NCBI RefSeq assembly: GCF_000744735.1
Contig: NZ_JQMM01000001.1
Span: 744,001 to 808,000, forward strand
Source of the DNA: Porticoccus hydrocarbonoclasticus MCTG13d
GTDB taxonomy: Bacteria > Pseudomonadota > Gammaproteobacteria > Pseudomonadales > Porticoccaceae
Direction of reading: 5' to 3'
DNA: 64,000 nucleotides
In this document: one piece after another, positions 28,079 to 37,339 of the stretch
Layout: each line of letters opens with the position of its first letter
Numbering within the stretch: the stretch's first letter is position 1
The notes under the pieces: model-generated
The model's database searches: none
Seen by the model: only the letters and a program-made list of their open reading frames with translations
What the model was told of the DNA's origin: nothing
Made by a program: the position numbers and the translations under genes

Positions 28079-29445
28079 ACCGCTCTTTCCTTCAATCACT
28101 GCTACTGGGGTTCGCCTTGCTATTGCCGGCATCCGGTGCCGTTCAGGCAGAGGATGCCGCTTCCCTGGATGAGCTGCTGACGCTGATCAAAAATGCCCGG
28201 CTGAGTGAGTCCAGAGAACAATCGGAACGGGAGGCAGCATTCCGGCGAGCCAGGTCCGAGCGGGCCGAATTGTTAAAGCAGGCAAAGGCTGAGCTCGCTG
28301 CAGAGGAGCGCCGCTCCGAAACACTGGAAAAGACCTTTGCTGAAAACGAAATTAAAGTGGCTGCCCTGCGCGAGCAGTTGCAGACCCGGCTCGGCTCCCT
28401 CAGGGAAATGTTTGGTCATTTGACGGCAGCTGCCGGGGATACTCGCACAACTCTGAACAACTCTCTGGTGAGTGCCCAGTATCCGGATCGTACGGATTTT
28501 CTTGATGATATGATCGAACGGATGAGTGGTAACACCCGTTTGCCTTCTCTGGACGATATTGAGCAGCTCTGGTACGAAATCAATCGTGAGATGATCGAGG
28601 GTGGGCGTGTGGTGAGCTTCCCTGCCACTGTGGTCACCGCAGAGGGTGAGCGAGTCCAGCAGCAGGTTGTGAGAGTCGGCCTGTTCAACTTGCTCTCGAA
28701 TGGTGCCTATCTGCACTATCCGCCAGGAACCGGGATGATCACAGAGCTGCCGCGACAGCCGGGGCGCGATTACAGAAAAGCCGCGCAGACGTTACAGGCG
28801 GCCAAAGAAGGTTTTACACGTACCGGCATTGATCCCACCGGACCGAGTGGCGGCACTCTGCTGTCTGCCCTTATGGATAGTCCGGGTTGGCTGGAGCGCT
28901 GGCATCAGGGCGGCTGGATCGGTTATCTCATTACAGCACTCGGCGTGATAGCACTACTGCTGGCAGGTTGGCGTTTTGCCGTACTTTCCATCATATCCCG
29001 CCGGGTCACAGCGCAGCTGAACAATCCAAGCGCCGATCTCAACAATCCACTGGGCCGGGTGCTCAAGGTGGGCGAGGATCATCGTGGCGCTGATGCAGAA
29101 TCGCTGGAGTTAAAACTGCACGAGCAAGTGCTCAAGGAGCGGCCCACTATTGAGTCAGGTCTGGGGCTGTTAAAAATCATTGCCATGGTGGCCCCGTTGA
29201 TGGGATTGCTGGGTACTGTCACCGGCATGATTGTCACGTTCCAGGCGATTACCCTGTTTGGCACGGGCGACCCGAAAACCATGGCCGGCGGGATTTCAGC
29301 GGCACTGGTGACGACGGTGCTTGGCCTGTGTGTGGCGATTCCCACGGTGTTGCTGCATGCCCTGATTAACAGCCCGGCTCAGCGAGTGCTGCATATTCTG
29401 GAAGAGCAGAGTGCCGGCATTGTGGCAGAGCAAACCGAGGCTTGA
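28075..29445 (+). CDS. TtpC/ExbB-like MotA-TolQ-ExbB family proton channel protein with periplasmic domain
   Basis: The 456-residue protein begins with a signal peptide (ending AVQA), followed by a charged helical region of about 200 residues and a small beta-rich part. The C-terminal third is an ExbB/TolQ-like membrane domain, with a helix at about 280-300 and the paired helices GLLKIIAMVAPLMGLLGTVTGMI and SAALVTTVLGLCVAIPTVLLHAL. This build matches TtpC of the Vibrio and Shewanella TonB2 systems, an extra component needed there for energy transfer. It is followed three bases later by a classical ExbB gene, so two proton-channel paralogues are made together. Confidence 0.85.
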   Translation: MNRSFLQSLLLGFALLLPASGAVQAEDAASLDELLTLIKNARLSESREQSEREAAFRRARSERAELLKQAKAELAAEERRSETLEKTFAENEIKVAALREQLQTRLGSLREMFGHLTAAAGDTRTTLNNSLVSAQYPDRTDFLDDMIERMSGNTRLPSLDDIEQLWYEINREMIEGGRVVSFPATVVTAEGERVQQQVVRVGLFNLLSNGAYLHYPPGTGMITELPRQPGRDYRKAAQTLQAAKEGFTRTGIDPTGPSGGTLLSALMDSPGWLERWHQGGWIGYLITALGVIALLLAGWRFAVLSIISRRVTAQLNNPSADLNNPLGRVLKVGEDHRGADAESLELKLHEQVLKERPTIESGLGLLKIIAMVAPLMGLLGTVTGMIVTFQAITLFGTGDPKTMAGGISAALVTTVLGLCVAIPTVLLHALINSPAQRVLHILEEQSAGIVAEQTEA

Positions 29446-29448
29446 GCC

Positions 29449-29964
29449 GTGTTGTTGTTGGAAGATATTGGCAAGTTTCTCGATGCCGGCGGACCTGTTC
29501 TGCTGGTTATAGCGCTGTTGCTGCTGGTGATGTGGACCCTGATCTTCGAGCGGGTATGGTATTTTCGCACGGTGCTCAGGAATGACATCCGTGTGGTGCT
29601 CGATTATTGGGAAACCCGCGCAGAGCGACGTTCGGTGAGGGCACACCAGATCCGTGAGGCATTGATCTCCCGGGTGGCGCTGAAGCTCAATCGTAACCTG
29701 TCACTGATTCGGGCGCTGATGACTGTCGCTCCCCTGCTGGGTCTGCTGGGGACAGTGACCGGTATGATCGGTGTCTTCCAGGTATTATCCCTCAGTGGCG
29801 GTGGTGATGCCCGCGCCATGGCCGCTGGCGTCTCCCAGGCCACTATCCCCACTATGGCCGGGATGGTGGCAGCGTTGTCCGGGGTTTTTGCCAATACCTA
29901 TTTGCGTCGCGTAGCCGAGCGGGAGCGGTTGCTGCTGGCCGACCATCTGACCATGGACCACTGA
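29449..29964 (+). CDS. exbB: ExbB-type biopolymer transport protein (TonB2 system)
   Basis: The 171-residue protein has three membrane helices: near residues 14-34 (GPVLLVIALLLLVMWTLIF), and the pair starting at LIRALMTVAPLLGLLGTVTGMIG and ATIPTMAGMVAALSGVFA. The conserved Thr/Pro/Gly pattern of the ExbB/TolQ channel is kept. It is the short ExbB form of TonB2 clusters. The start is GTG at 29449. With ExbD it would form the proton-driven motor that energises TonB. Confidence 0.9.
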   Translation: MLLLEDIGKFLDAGGPVLLVIALLLLVMWTLIFERVWYFRTVLRNDIRVVLDYWETRAERRSVRAHQIREALISRVALKLNRNLSLIRALMTVAPLLGLLGTVTGMIGVFQVLSLSGGGDARAMAAGVSQATIPTMAGMVAALSGVFANTYLRRVAERERLLLADHLTMDH

Positions 29965-29978
29965 GGTAATGGACGACG

Positions 29979-30380
29979 ATGCGTGACAGAATTTACCGAC
30001 AGCCGGATCCTCCCCAATCGATTGACTTGACACCCATGCTTGACGTGGTTTTTATCATGCTGATTTTTTTTATTGTCACAGCCACGTTTATTCGCGAACC
30101 CGGTATTGATGTGGACCGTGCGGTCGCGGTTACCGGTGCCGGGCAAACACCTGCCATTCTGGTGGCGGTTGGTCAGGATGACAGCATCTGGATCGACCAG
30201 CAAAAGGTGGATCCAGGCAACTTGCGACTGCATATTCTGCGTCTGCGCACTGAAAATCCCCACGGAGGCCTGGTGATCCAGGCAGATGGCCGGGCGGCCA
30301 TGGCAACCCTGTCCCAGGTGGCTGATGCAGCGCGCTCGGCCGGGATAAATAATGTCTCCGTTTCCACCCGGAGTCCCTGA
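29979..30380 (+). CDS. exbD: ExbD-type biopolymer transport protein (TonB2 system)
   Basis: The 133-residue protein has the ExbD layout: a short cytoplasmic N-terminus, one membrane helix with the essential Asp (TPMLDVVFIMLIFFIVTATF), and a periplasmic domain. The Asp in the helix carries protons in this family. It lies 14 bases after exbB and six before tonB. Confidence 0.93.
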   Translation: MRDRIYRQPDPPQSIDLTPMLDVVFIMLIFFIVTATFIREPGIDVDRAVAVTGAGQTPAILVAVGQDDSIWIDQQKVDPGNLRLHILRLRTENPHGGLVIQADGRAAMATLSQVADAARSAGINNVSVSTRSP

Positions 30381-30385
30381 AACCC

Positions 30386-30991
30386 ATGGTGTTGATGCGG
30401 TATGCACTGGCGGCGGTTCTCGGTTTGATCATGACGTTGGCACTGTTGCTGGGCATGCATGGGCTCATCACAGCTTCGGGTGGGGCGGAGCCGGACAGGT
30501 CATTGCGGAAGATAGCGGATATCTGGCAACCGCAACGAACCATTGAGGAACATCGCAAGGTAACCCGGCCGGAAAAACCCCGGGAGGCTGAGCGTCCGCC
30601 ACCTCCTGTGCCCGATCTCCAGGTCAATATTGAGACGCCAAAAGGTCCTGTCGATATGATGACGCCTTCAATGGAGGGCCTGCAGGTGGGGCTAGGTGGC
30701 TCATTTACCCGCGATTCGGATTATATTCCCGTCTATGTGCCCCAGCCCGATTATCCTCCCATGGCCCTGCGGCAGGGTGTGGAGGGTTATGCGGTGGTGG
30801 AAGTGGTCATCACAGTTACCGGCAGTGTGCGGGATGTCAAACTGCTCGAAGAATCGCCGGCCAATAAGGGTTTTGGCAAATATGCCCTGAGAGCGGCAGA
30901 AAAACTCAAATACAAGCCTCGGGTTATCGATGGCAAGGCAGAAGAGGTCCCGGGTGTGTTATATAAATTTTCTTTCCAGATTGCCAGGTAG
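30386..30991 (+). CDS. tonB: TonB-family energy transducer (TonB2 type)
   Basis: The 201-residue protein has an N-terminal membrane anchor (about residues 4-27), a Pro/Glu/Arg-rich spacer (EKPREAERPPPPVPD), and a C-terminal TonB domain. That domain has YPPMALRQGVEGYAVVEVVI and LKYKPRVIDGKAEEVPGV. The spacer is short, as in TonB2 proteins. It passes the proton-motive energy captured by ExbB-ExbD to outer-membrane receptors for iron complexes or other ligands. No receptor gene lies in the window. Confidence 0.92.
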   Translation: MVLMRYALAAVLGLIMTLALLLGMHGLITASGGAEPDRSLRKIADIWQPQRTIEEHRKVTRPEKPREAERPPPPVPDLQVNIETPKGPVDMMTPSMEGLQVGLGGSFTRDSDYIPVYVPQPDYPPMALRQGVEGYAVVEVVITVTGSVRDVKLLEESPANKGFGKYALRAAEKLKYKPRVIDGKAEEVPGVLYKFSFQIAR

Positions 30992-30994
30992 GTA

Positions 30995-32344
30995 ATGAAG
31001 CTATTGCAACAGCGGATGGGGTTGGGTCGTTGGTGGCTGTTGGCGGTGCTGGTGTTGGGGCCGGTTCAGCCCTGGGCTGTATCCGAGGAGGCCGCCGAAC
31101 AGCGACAGTATCAGGACACCAAGACCCGTCAGAGACAGGCGGTTGGACAGGCCTGCGCCAATCAACTGGAGCCCCTTCAGGCGGCGTTGCAAGGCGACAG
31201 TGCCCCGTCCCGGGCCCAACTCAGTGAATTGATTGAACAGTTGGGCAGTCTGGTGGACCGGCCCTGCAGTTCCAGTTATGAAAAATCACAAATCTACAAC
31301 TTGCTGGGCTATAGCCACTATTCTCTGGAGCAGTATCCCCGCGCTATCGACAACTACCTGAAAATGCTCGCCGAGCCAGAGGTGGACGATCGGCAGAAAG
31401 TGGCTACCCGCTATACCGTAGCCCAGCTGTATTTCATACAGGAGGATTATGGCCGGGCTGCCCGGCAGCTGGAAACCTGGCTGAAGGAAACGCCGGAGCC
31501 GGGCAGTGATGGACGCATGTTGCTGGCTCAAGCGTATTATTATCTCAAGCGTCAGGACGAATCCCTGCGTCTGGTTAACCAGATCGTGGCGGAAGCGTTG
31601 TCCAGTGGAAAAATACCCAAAGAGAGCTGGTGGTCCCTGCAGCGTGTACTTTTCTACGAGCGGGGCGAGTATCAGAAAGTGATAGCGGTGCTCAAGCAGC
31701 TGGTGACACACTATCCCGGCACGCGCTACTGGCAGCAACTGGGTGGGATTTTTGGTCAGCTTGAGCGGAGCGGCGACCAGCTTGCCGTGATGGACCTGCT
31801 TCATTTGCAGCGACAATTAAAGGATCAGCGGCAGCTGCTGTCCCTGGCGTATCTCTATCTGGGTGCCGAGGTACCTTTTCGGGCCGCCAGGATCCTTGAT
31901 GAAGGCTTGAGCAGTGGTGTCATTGAGCCGACGGCAAAGAACCTGGAGACACTGGGTGGTGCCTGGCAGCTGGCACGCGAGACCGACAAGGCGTTGCCGG
32001 CGTTGCAGCGAGCGGCCAATCTGTCGGATAGCGGGGCAATTGCTTCCCGGTTGGCGTCAGCCTATCTGGATGCCAACGATAATTCAGCCGCTGTTCGGGA
32101 GGCGCGCAATGCCCTGCGCAAAGGTGACTTGTCCCGCCCTGCCCTGACGCGCCTCACCCTCGGCGCGGCACTGGTCAACCTGAACTGTCATCGGGAGGCA
32201 GAGCCGGTATTTGAGGCTGCAGCAGCGGACCAAAATGTCCGTAAAACTGCCCGGCAGTGGTTGCAATATGTTCGCAGCGAGGCTGCCCGCAGAGAAAAAC
32301 TCATGGAGATGGACGCGGATATCGCGGGTTGCCAATTAATTTAG
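30995..32344 (+). CDS. periplasmic TPR-repeat protein of the TonB2 operon
   Basis: A signal peptide (ending AVSEE region, after LLAVLVLGPVQPWA) is followed by roughly 420 residues of tetratricopeptide-like helical repeats. Examples are YNLLGYSHYSLEQYPRAIDN, AQLYFIQEDYGRAARQLETW and LAYLYLGAEVPFRAARILDE. It is the last gene of the operon, three bases after tonB, and a TPR protein is common in this position of TonB2 clusters. It probably acts as a periplasmic scaffold for the complex. Function is inferred from neighbours. Confidence 0.8.
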   Translation: MKLLQQRMGLGRWWLLAVLVLGPVQPWAVSEEAAEQRQYQDTKTRQRQAVGQACANQLEPLQAALQGDSAPSRAQLSELIEQLGSLVDRPCSSSYEKSQIYNLLGYSHYSLEQYPRAIDNYLKMLAEPEVDDRQKVATRYTVAQLYFIQEDYGRAARQLETWLKETPEPGSDGRMLLAQAYYYLKRQDESLRLVNQIVAEALSSGKIPKESWWSLQRVLFYERGEYQKVIAVLKQLVTHYPGTRYWQQLGGIFGQLERSGDQLAVMDLLHLQRQLKDQRQLLSLAYLYLGAEVPFRAARILDEGLSSGVIEPTAKNLETLGGAWQLARETDKALPALQRAANLSDSGAIASRLASAYLDANDNSAAVREARNALRKGDLSRPALTRLTLGAALVNLNCHREAEPVFEAAAADQNVRKTARQWLQYVRSEAARREKLMEMDADIAGCQLI

Positions 32345-32370
32345 AGTCTGCGCACACTAATTCATCAGAT

Positions 32371-32401
32371 AAAAAAACCGGCCAACAAGGCCGGTTTTTT
32401 T
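32371..32401. terminator. strong bidirectional intrinsic terminator
   Basis: A perfect 13-bp inverted repeat (AAAAAAACCGGCC, AACAA loop, GGCCGGTTTTTTT) lies between the end of the TonB2 operon on the plus strand and ilvD on the minus strand. Each strand gives a GC-rich CCGGCC stem followed by seven U, so it can end transcription from both sides. Confidence 0.93.
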
Positions 32402-32418
32402 ATAATGGAAGCCCGTGG

Positions 32419-34260
32419 CTATTTGATGGTGATCAGGTTCAGGTCACGCACGGCGCCGCGATCGGCGCTGGTCGCCAGTGCGGCATAAGCCTGCAGTGCA
32501 GCAGATACCCGGCGAGGCCGTTTTTCCACTGGATGCCAGCCCAGGTCATCCTGTTCGACGCGGCGCTCTGCCAGTTGCTGGTCGCTGAGTGCCACGTTGA
32601 TGGTGCGCCCGGGGATATCAATTTCAATGATATCGCCATCCCTGACCAGGCCGATGGCCCCGCCAGCGGCGGCTTCAGGAGAGACGTGGCCGATGGACAG
32701 GCCGGAGGTGCCGCCGGAAAAACGTCCGTCGGTGATCAGCGCACAGTCCTTGCCCAGCCCCTTCGACTTGAGATAGCTGGTGGGGTAGAGCATCTCCTGC
32801 ATACCCGGGCCGCCACGGGGTCCTTCATAGCGAATAATAACAACGTCGCCGGCTTTGACCCGGTCGTTGAGAATATCCTCGACGGCCTGATCCTGGCTTT
32901 CACAAATATGGGCCGGACCGGAGAAAACCAGAATTGAGTCATCCACACCGGAGGTTTTCACCACACAGCCGTTGAGGGCGATATTGCCATACAGTACGGC
33001 CAGCCCGCCCTCCAGACTGAAGGCGTGCTCAAGACTGCGGATACAACCGTTTTGGCGGTCGGCATCGAGAGAACCCCAACGGGTATCCTGGCTGAAGGCC
33101 TGTTGGGTGGGGATGCCGGCGGGGCCGGCCTTGAAGAATTTTGTCAGTGCCTCGTCATTGTTGCGCATGATATCCCAGCTGGATAAGGCCGCCGCCATGG
33201 TCGGTGTGTGAACTGTAGAGACATCCGTGTGCAGCAGTCCCGCGCGATCCAGTTCGCCGAGAATGCCGAACACGCCACCGGCGCGATGTACGTCCTCGAC
33301 GTGATATTGCGGGGTACTGGGCGCCACCTTGCAGAGTTGTGGCACTTTCCGCGACAGTCGGTCGATGTCGGCCATGGTGAAGTCCACGTTGGCTTCCTGG
33401 GCGGCGGCCAGAAGATGAAGAATGGTATTGGTGGAGCCGCCCATGGCGATGTCCATGGTCATGGCATTTTCAAACGCCTCAAAGCTGGCAATGGAGCGGG
33501 GCAGCACGGCTAGGTGATCCTCTTCGTAGTACTCCCGGGCCATTGAGACGATGCGTCGACCCGCTTCTTCAAAGAGTCTGCGGCGGTCCGCATGGGTCGC
33601 CAGGGTGGTGCCATTGCCCGGTAGGGACAACCCCAGTGCTTCGGTGAGACAGTTCATCGAATTCGCCGTAAACATCCCCGAACAGGAACCGCAGGTAGGG
33701 CAGGCGGAGCGTTCATATTCATTGGCTTTTTCGTCGGATGCATCTGGATCAGCGGCTATCACCATGGCATCCACCAGATCCAGCTTATGCTCGGAAAGCT
33801 TGGTTTTGCCAGCTTCCATGGGTCCGCCTGAGACAAAAATGGTCGGTATATTGAGCCGCATCGCTGCCATCAGCATACCGGGGGTGATCTTGTCACAGTT
33901 GGATATACACACCAGAGCATCGGCACAGTGGGCATTCACCATGTATTCCACCGAGTCGGCGATAATATCCCGCGAAGGCAGTGAGTAGAGCATGCCGTCG
34001 TGGCCCATGGCGATACCGTCATCCACGGCAATCGTATTGAATTCCTTGCCCACCCCGCCGGCTTTTTCGATTTCGCCGATGACCAGTTGGCCCATGTCTT
34101 TCAGGTGGACATGCCCCGGCACGAATTGGGTAAAGGAATTGGCAACGGCGATGATCGGTTTGTCAAAGTCGCCATCTTTCATGCCGGTGGCCCGCCACAG
34201 GGCGCGGGCACCAGACATGTTGCGGCCTTGGGTGGTGGTGTGTGAGCGATATACCGGCAT
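32419..34260 (-). CDS. ilvD: dihydroxy-acid dehydratase
   Basis: IlvD dehydrates dihydroxy acids to 2-keto acids in valine and isoleucine synthesis. The start chosen gives [15 protein letters not shown], the conserved N-terminus, with AGAGG seven bases upstream; a start 13 codons earlier is unlikely. The iron-sulfur cluster cysteines appear in [12 protein letters not shown] and [19 protein letters not shown], and the C-terminal [20 protein letters not shown] is typical. About 613 residues is normal. It is downstream of argE-argA on the same strand with a 71-base gap. Confidence 0.97.
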   Translation of the reverse strand: MPVYRSHTTTQGRNMSGARALWRATGMKDGDFDKPIIAVANSFTQFVPGHVHLKDMGQLVIGEIEKAGGVGKEFNTIAVDDGIAMGHDGMLYSLPSRDIIADSVEYMVNAHCADALVCISNCDKITPGMLMAAMRLNIPTIFVSGGPMEAGKTKLSEHKLDLVDAMVIAADPDASDEKANEYERSACPTCGSCSGMFTANSMNCLTEALGLSLPGNGTTLATHADRRRLFEEAGRRIVSMAREYYEEDHLAVLPRSIASFEAFENAMTMDIAMGGSTNTILHLLAAAQEANVDFTMADIDRLSRKVPQLCKVAPSTPQYHVEDVHRAGGVFGILGELDRAGLLHTDVSTVHTPTMAAALSSWDIMRNNDEALTKFFKAGPAGIPTQQAFSQDTRWGSLDADRQNGCIRSLEHAFSLEGGLAVLYGNIALNGCVVKTSGVDDSILVFSGPAHICESQDQAVEDILNDRVKAGDVVIIRYEGPRGGPGMQEMLYPTSYLKSKGLGKDCALITDGRFSGGTSGLSIGHVSPEAAAGGAIGLVRDGDIIEIDIPGRTINVALSDQQLAERRVEQDDLGWHPVEKRPRRVSAALQAYAALATSADRGAVRDLNLITIK

Positions 34261-34331
34261 GATTGGCCTCTTCTCTTTCGCAATAAAACAGGGCATCAAG
34301 GATAGCAGAGACCGGTCCGGGTAATCAGCAG

Positions 34332-35669
34332 TTATAAGAGATTCTTGCAGAAAATCCGGGAGTTGCGCTGGAAGTTGTACAAGGATTTGCGCTCGGCCGG
34401 CAATTCATCCAGCGAACTGTCTACAAAGCCCTTTTCCTTGAACCAGTCGCTGGCCCGGGTAGTCAGTACGAATAGCTGCTTGATACCCTGCAGGGCCGCC
34501 TGGGTTTCCAGCTGTGCCAGCAGGCGACTGGCAAACCCGCGATTGAGAAATTCGGGATGGGTTACCACACAGGCCAGCTCCGCTGATAAGCCATCCCTGA
34601 ACGGGTAGATTGCCGCACAACCCACCAGCATTCCCTCGGCATGGAGCATGACAGTAAAACGGGATATCTCTGTTTCGAGTAATTCCCTGGAGCGTTTGAC
34701 CAGAATGCCTTTTTGCTCAAGCGGTTCGATGAGTTCCAGCAGCCCGCCCACATCATCAATTGTCGCCTGACGAATCACCTCCCGGCCGTTTTTCAGCACC
34801 AGCGTACCGCTACCTTCGAGAGTAAACAGCTCGGTGAGCAAGGCGCCGTTGTCCTCATAGCTGATGATGTGCCCTCTTAGCACCCCGTTTTCACAGGCCT
34901 GGTAACAGGCCATCAAGGCATGCTGCAGCGACACGTTATCCTTCAGCACGTTGAGGCATTGGGGCACCTCGTTCAGTGACAGCATTTTCAACAGGTCGCC
35001 CTGTGGGGTTTTTACGCCGCCACTCGTGCTGAAAATGATCAGTTTTTCCGCTCCCATGCTGACGGCGGTCTGGGTGGCGATATCCTCATAATTGAGATTG
35101 TAGGCTTCACCGGTAGGTGAATAACCGATCGGTGACAGCAGTACGATTGCCCCGTCTTCCAGTTGCCTCTGAATGGCCTTGTGGTCGATTCGCCTGACCT
35201 CACCGGTGTGGTGAAAATCGATGCCCTCGCGAACCCCCAGTGGTTTCGCCGTGATCAGATTGCCACCCAGTACCCGGATTCGGGCACCGTGCATGGGCGA
35301 GTTGGTGGCACCGGTAGAGAGTTTGGCTTCGATGGAAATGCGGGCGCTGCCTACGGCATCCTTGACGCAGACCATGGTGGCTGAATCGGTAATCCGTGTG
35401 TACTGGTCAAACTGTGGGCTAATGGCGCTGCCCTTCAGCCGTTCCTCAATCTGCGGCCTGGCACCGTGCACCAGTACCAGCTTTATACCAAGACTGTGCA
35501 GCAGTGCGATGTCGTGGACGATGTTAGTGAAATTGGCATGGGCTATGGCCTCGCCGCCCAGGGCAAGTACAAAGGTTTTCCCCCGGTGCGTGTTGATGTA
35601 CGGGGAGGTATCGCGTAGAAATTTTACGTAGTCGGACACAGCGTTGGCCTGAAGGTTACCCGGTGCCAT
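34332..35669 (-). CDS. argA: N-acetylglutamate synthase
   Basis: ArgA acetylates glutamate in the first step of arginine synthesis. The start at 35669 ([16 protein letters not shown]) overlaps the argE stop as TAATG; three codons further upstream is a less likely start. The N-terminal amino-acid-kinase-like domain ([26 protein letters not shown]) is the arginine-sensing part, and the C-terminal GNAT domain ([20 protein letters not shown]) is catalytic. The 445-residue length is that of classical two-domain ArgA. Feedback inhibition by arginine is expected from the family. Confidence 0.95.
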   Translation of the reverse strand: MAPGNLQANAVSDYVKFLRDTSPYINTHRGKTFVLALGGEAIAHANFTNIVHDIALLHSLGIKLVLVHGARPQIEERLKGSAISPQFDQYTRITDSATMVCVKDAVGSARISIEAKLSTGATNSPMHGARIRVLGGNLITAKPLGVREGIDFHHTGEVRRIDHKAIQRQLEDGAIVLLSPIGYSPTGEAYNLNYEDIATQTAVSMGAEKLIIFSTSGGVKTPQGDLLKMLSLNEVPQCLNVLKDNVSLQHALMACYQACENGVLRGHIISYEDNGALLTELFTLEGSGTLVLKNGREVIRQATIDDVGGLLELIEPLEQKGILVKRSRELLETEISRFTVMLHAEGMLVGCAAIYPFRDGLSAELACVVTHPEFLNRGFASRLLAQLETQAALQGIKQLFVLTTRASDWFKEKGFVDSSLDELPAERKSLYNFQRNSRIFCKNLL

Positions 35670-36796
35670 TATAAGCAACAGCGACCGATCAGTTGTACCA
35701 GAAAATCAACCGTGGGTTGTATGCGGTCAATGGCCAGGTATTCATCGGGTTGATGTGCCTGCTCGACGCTGCCGGGTCCAAGTACCACCACATCCATCCC
35801 CAGATCTTTCAGATAGGGCGCTTCGGTAGCAAATGACACTGACTCGCTGGTGTAATTGGTCAGGGATTCACACATTTTTACCAGCGTGGAATCAGCGCCT
35901 GAATCAAAAGCGGGGACACAGTAGTGCTCCAGTGAAATAGTGACCCCGTCACGCTCCTGAAATGGCAGGATGCGGTCATTTATCTGTTGCTGTAATGCCG
36001 CCGTATCCATACCCGGCAAGACTCGAATTTCAAAGCCCAGTTCGCAGTGACCACAGATACGATTGGGGTTGTTGCCACCGTGAATACAGCCCAGGTTCAT
36101 AGTCGGATGGCCGACATTGAACATCGGGTTATGATGCTTGTCGCGCAGTTCGTTCCGCAGTGAGAGTAGCTCACCCATCGCGCTGTGCATGGTTTCCATG
36201 GCATTGCGCCCCAGGGTGGGATCACTGGAGTGGCCGGACCGACCCTCTATGATCAGTTTTTCCACCATGATGCCTTTGTGCATATTGATGGGTTTCATCC
36301 CGGTGGGCTCGCCAATCAGGGCATAGCGGGCTCTGGGTTTGCCCGCCGCGGCCAGGGCCAGTGCACCGGACATGGAGGACTCTTCATCTGCCGTTGCCAG
36401 CACAATCAGTGGCTGCTGGAGTGTTTGACGGGAAAACTGTCTGGCGGCTTCAATGATCAGCGGAAAAAATCCCTTCATATCACAGGTCCCTAGGCCATAG
36501 ATGCGCTGGTCTTTCTCAAGCAACTTGAAGGGGTTGTGTGTCCAGCGGGCTTCATCGCAGGGCACCGTGTCGGTGTGACCCGCTAACACTAATCCGCCGG
36601 GACCACTGCCCAGCGTGGCGATCAAATTGGCTTTGCGGGGATCCTTCAGGGGCATGATGTCCACGGTAAAATCGAGATCTTCCAGCCAGCCTGCCAGCAA
36701 CTCAATCACCGCCCGGTTCCCCTGGTCGAGGGCGGGGTTGACGCTGCTGATTGAAGGGGTGGCAATCAGCTGTTGCAGCATGGGCATAATTGGCAT
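35669..36796 (-). CDS. argE: acetylornithine deacetylase
   Basis: ArgE hydrolyses N-acetylornithine to ornithine. The M20 metallopeptidase fold is shown by LAGHTDTVPCDEARW (metal-binding His and catalytic Asp), ATADEESSMSGA (general base Glu and metal ligand) and IGEPTGMKPINMHKG. The 375-residue length is usual. It is upstream of, and coupled to, argA. Several Met codons near the start (residues 1, 4 and 6) leave the exact N-terminus open. Confidence 0.94.
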   Translation of the reverse strand: MPIMPMLQQLIATPSISSVNPALDQGNRAVIELLAGWLEDLDFTVDIMPLKDPRKANLIATLGSGPGGLVLAGHTDTVPCDEARWTHNPFKLLEKDQRIYGLGTCDMKGFFPLIIEAARQFSRQTLQQPLIVLATADEESSMSGALALAAAGKPRARYALIGEPTGMKPINMHKGIMVEKLIIEGRSGHSSDPTLGRNAMETMHSAMGELLSLRNELRDKHHNPMFNVGHPTMNLGCIHGGNNPNRICGHCELGFEIRVLPGMDTAALQQQINDRILPFQERDGVTISLEHYCVPAFDSGADSTLVKMCESLTNYTSESVSFATEAPYLKDLGMDVVVLGPGSVEQAHQPDEYLAIDRIQPTVDFLVQLIGRCCL

Positions 36797-36889
36797 GGCT
36801 GCAGTGTACGGGCGGCGGGTGAAAAAGCAATTGCCGCCGTGCGGGGAGGAGCTAAAGGCTTGTGGTGCACGGCAGGTAGAATGATCGGC

Positions 36890-37129
36890 TTACTTGCAGG
36901 ACAGGGTTTTCATCAGTACACGGAGGTTGGATAGGGCTTCAACGTCGGAACGCCCGCTCTCTATATCCTTGCTATAAGCACTGGCCCCCTTTTGTGCGGC
37001 CTCCCTGCTGGCAAAAGGGCCGAGCATGCCATGGGTCTCGCGCACAGCAATATACCAGGAACCATTCATGCACTCGATGCGTTCCGAACGGAAGTGGGTG
37101 GCGCTTTCCTCGCCGTGTCTGATGGTCAT
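36890..37129 (-). CDS. small conserved protein, possibly DUF6316 family
   Basis: The start at 37129 (MTIRHGEESATHFRSERIE) has AAGGAG six bases upstream and gives 79 residues; a GTG five codons earlier is in frame but would overlap that site. The HFRSERIECMNGSWYIAVRE...GPFASREAAQKGASAY pattern resembles a small family of Pseudomonas-type proteins that I believe is DUF6316. No function is known to me. There is no signal peptide or membrane segment, so it is probably a small cytoplasmic protein. Confidence 0.65.
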   Translation of the reverse strand: MTIRHGEESATHFRSERIECMNGSWYIAVRETHGMLGPFASREAAQKGASAYSKDIESGRSDVEALSNLRVLMKTLSCK

Positions 37130-37339
37130 GACAGACTCCTTCACCTGCTGAAAACAAGGACAATTCCCTATTAGAAGTATGAGTCAATTTTCCCCGGAAA
37201 GCCCGGACGAGAAAACAAATATGTATTGTTTGACCGGATTTGGCGATGGGTATTGATACTATGCGCGCGGTGATCATTGTCGCTACAACCCTCAGCCGTC
37301 ATACTCTGATCTGTGAATCGGATAAATCGGGTAAATGTT

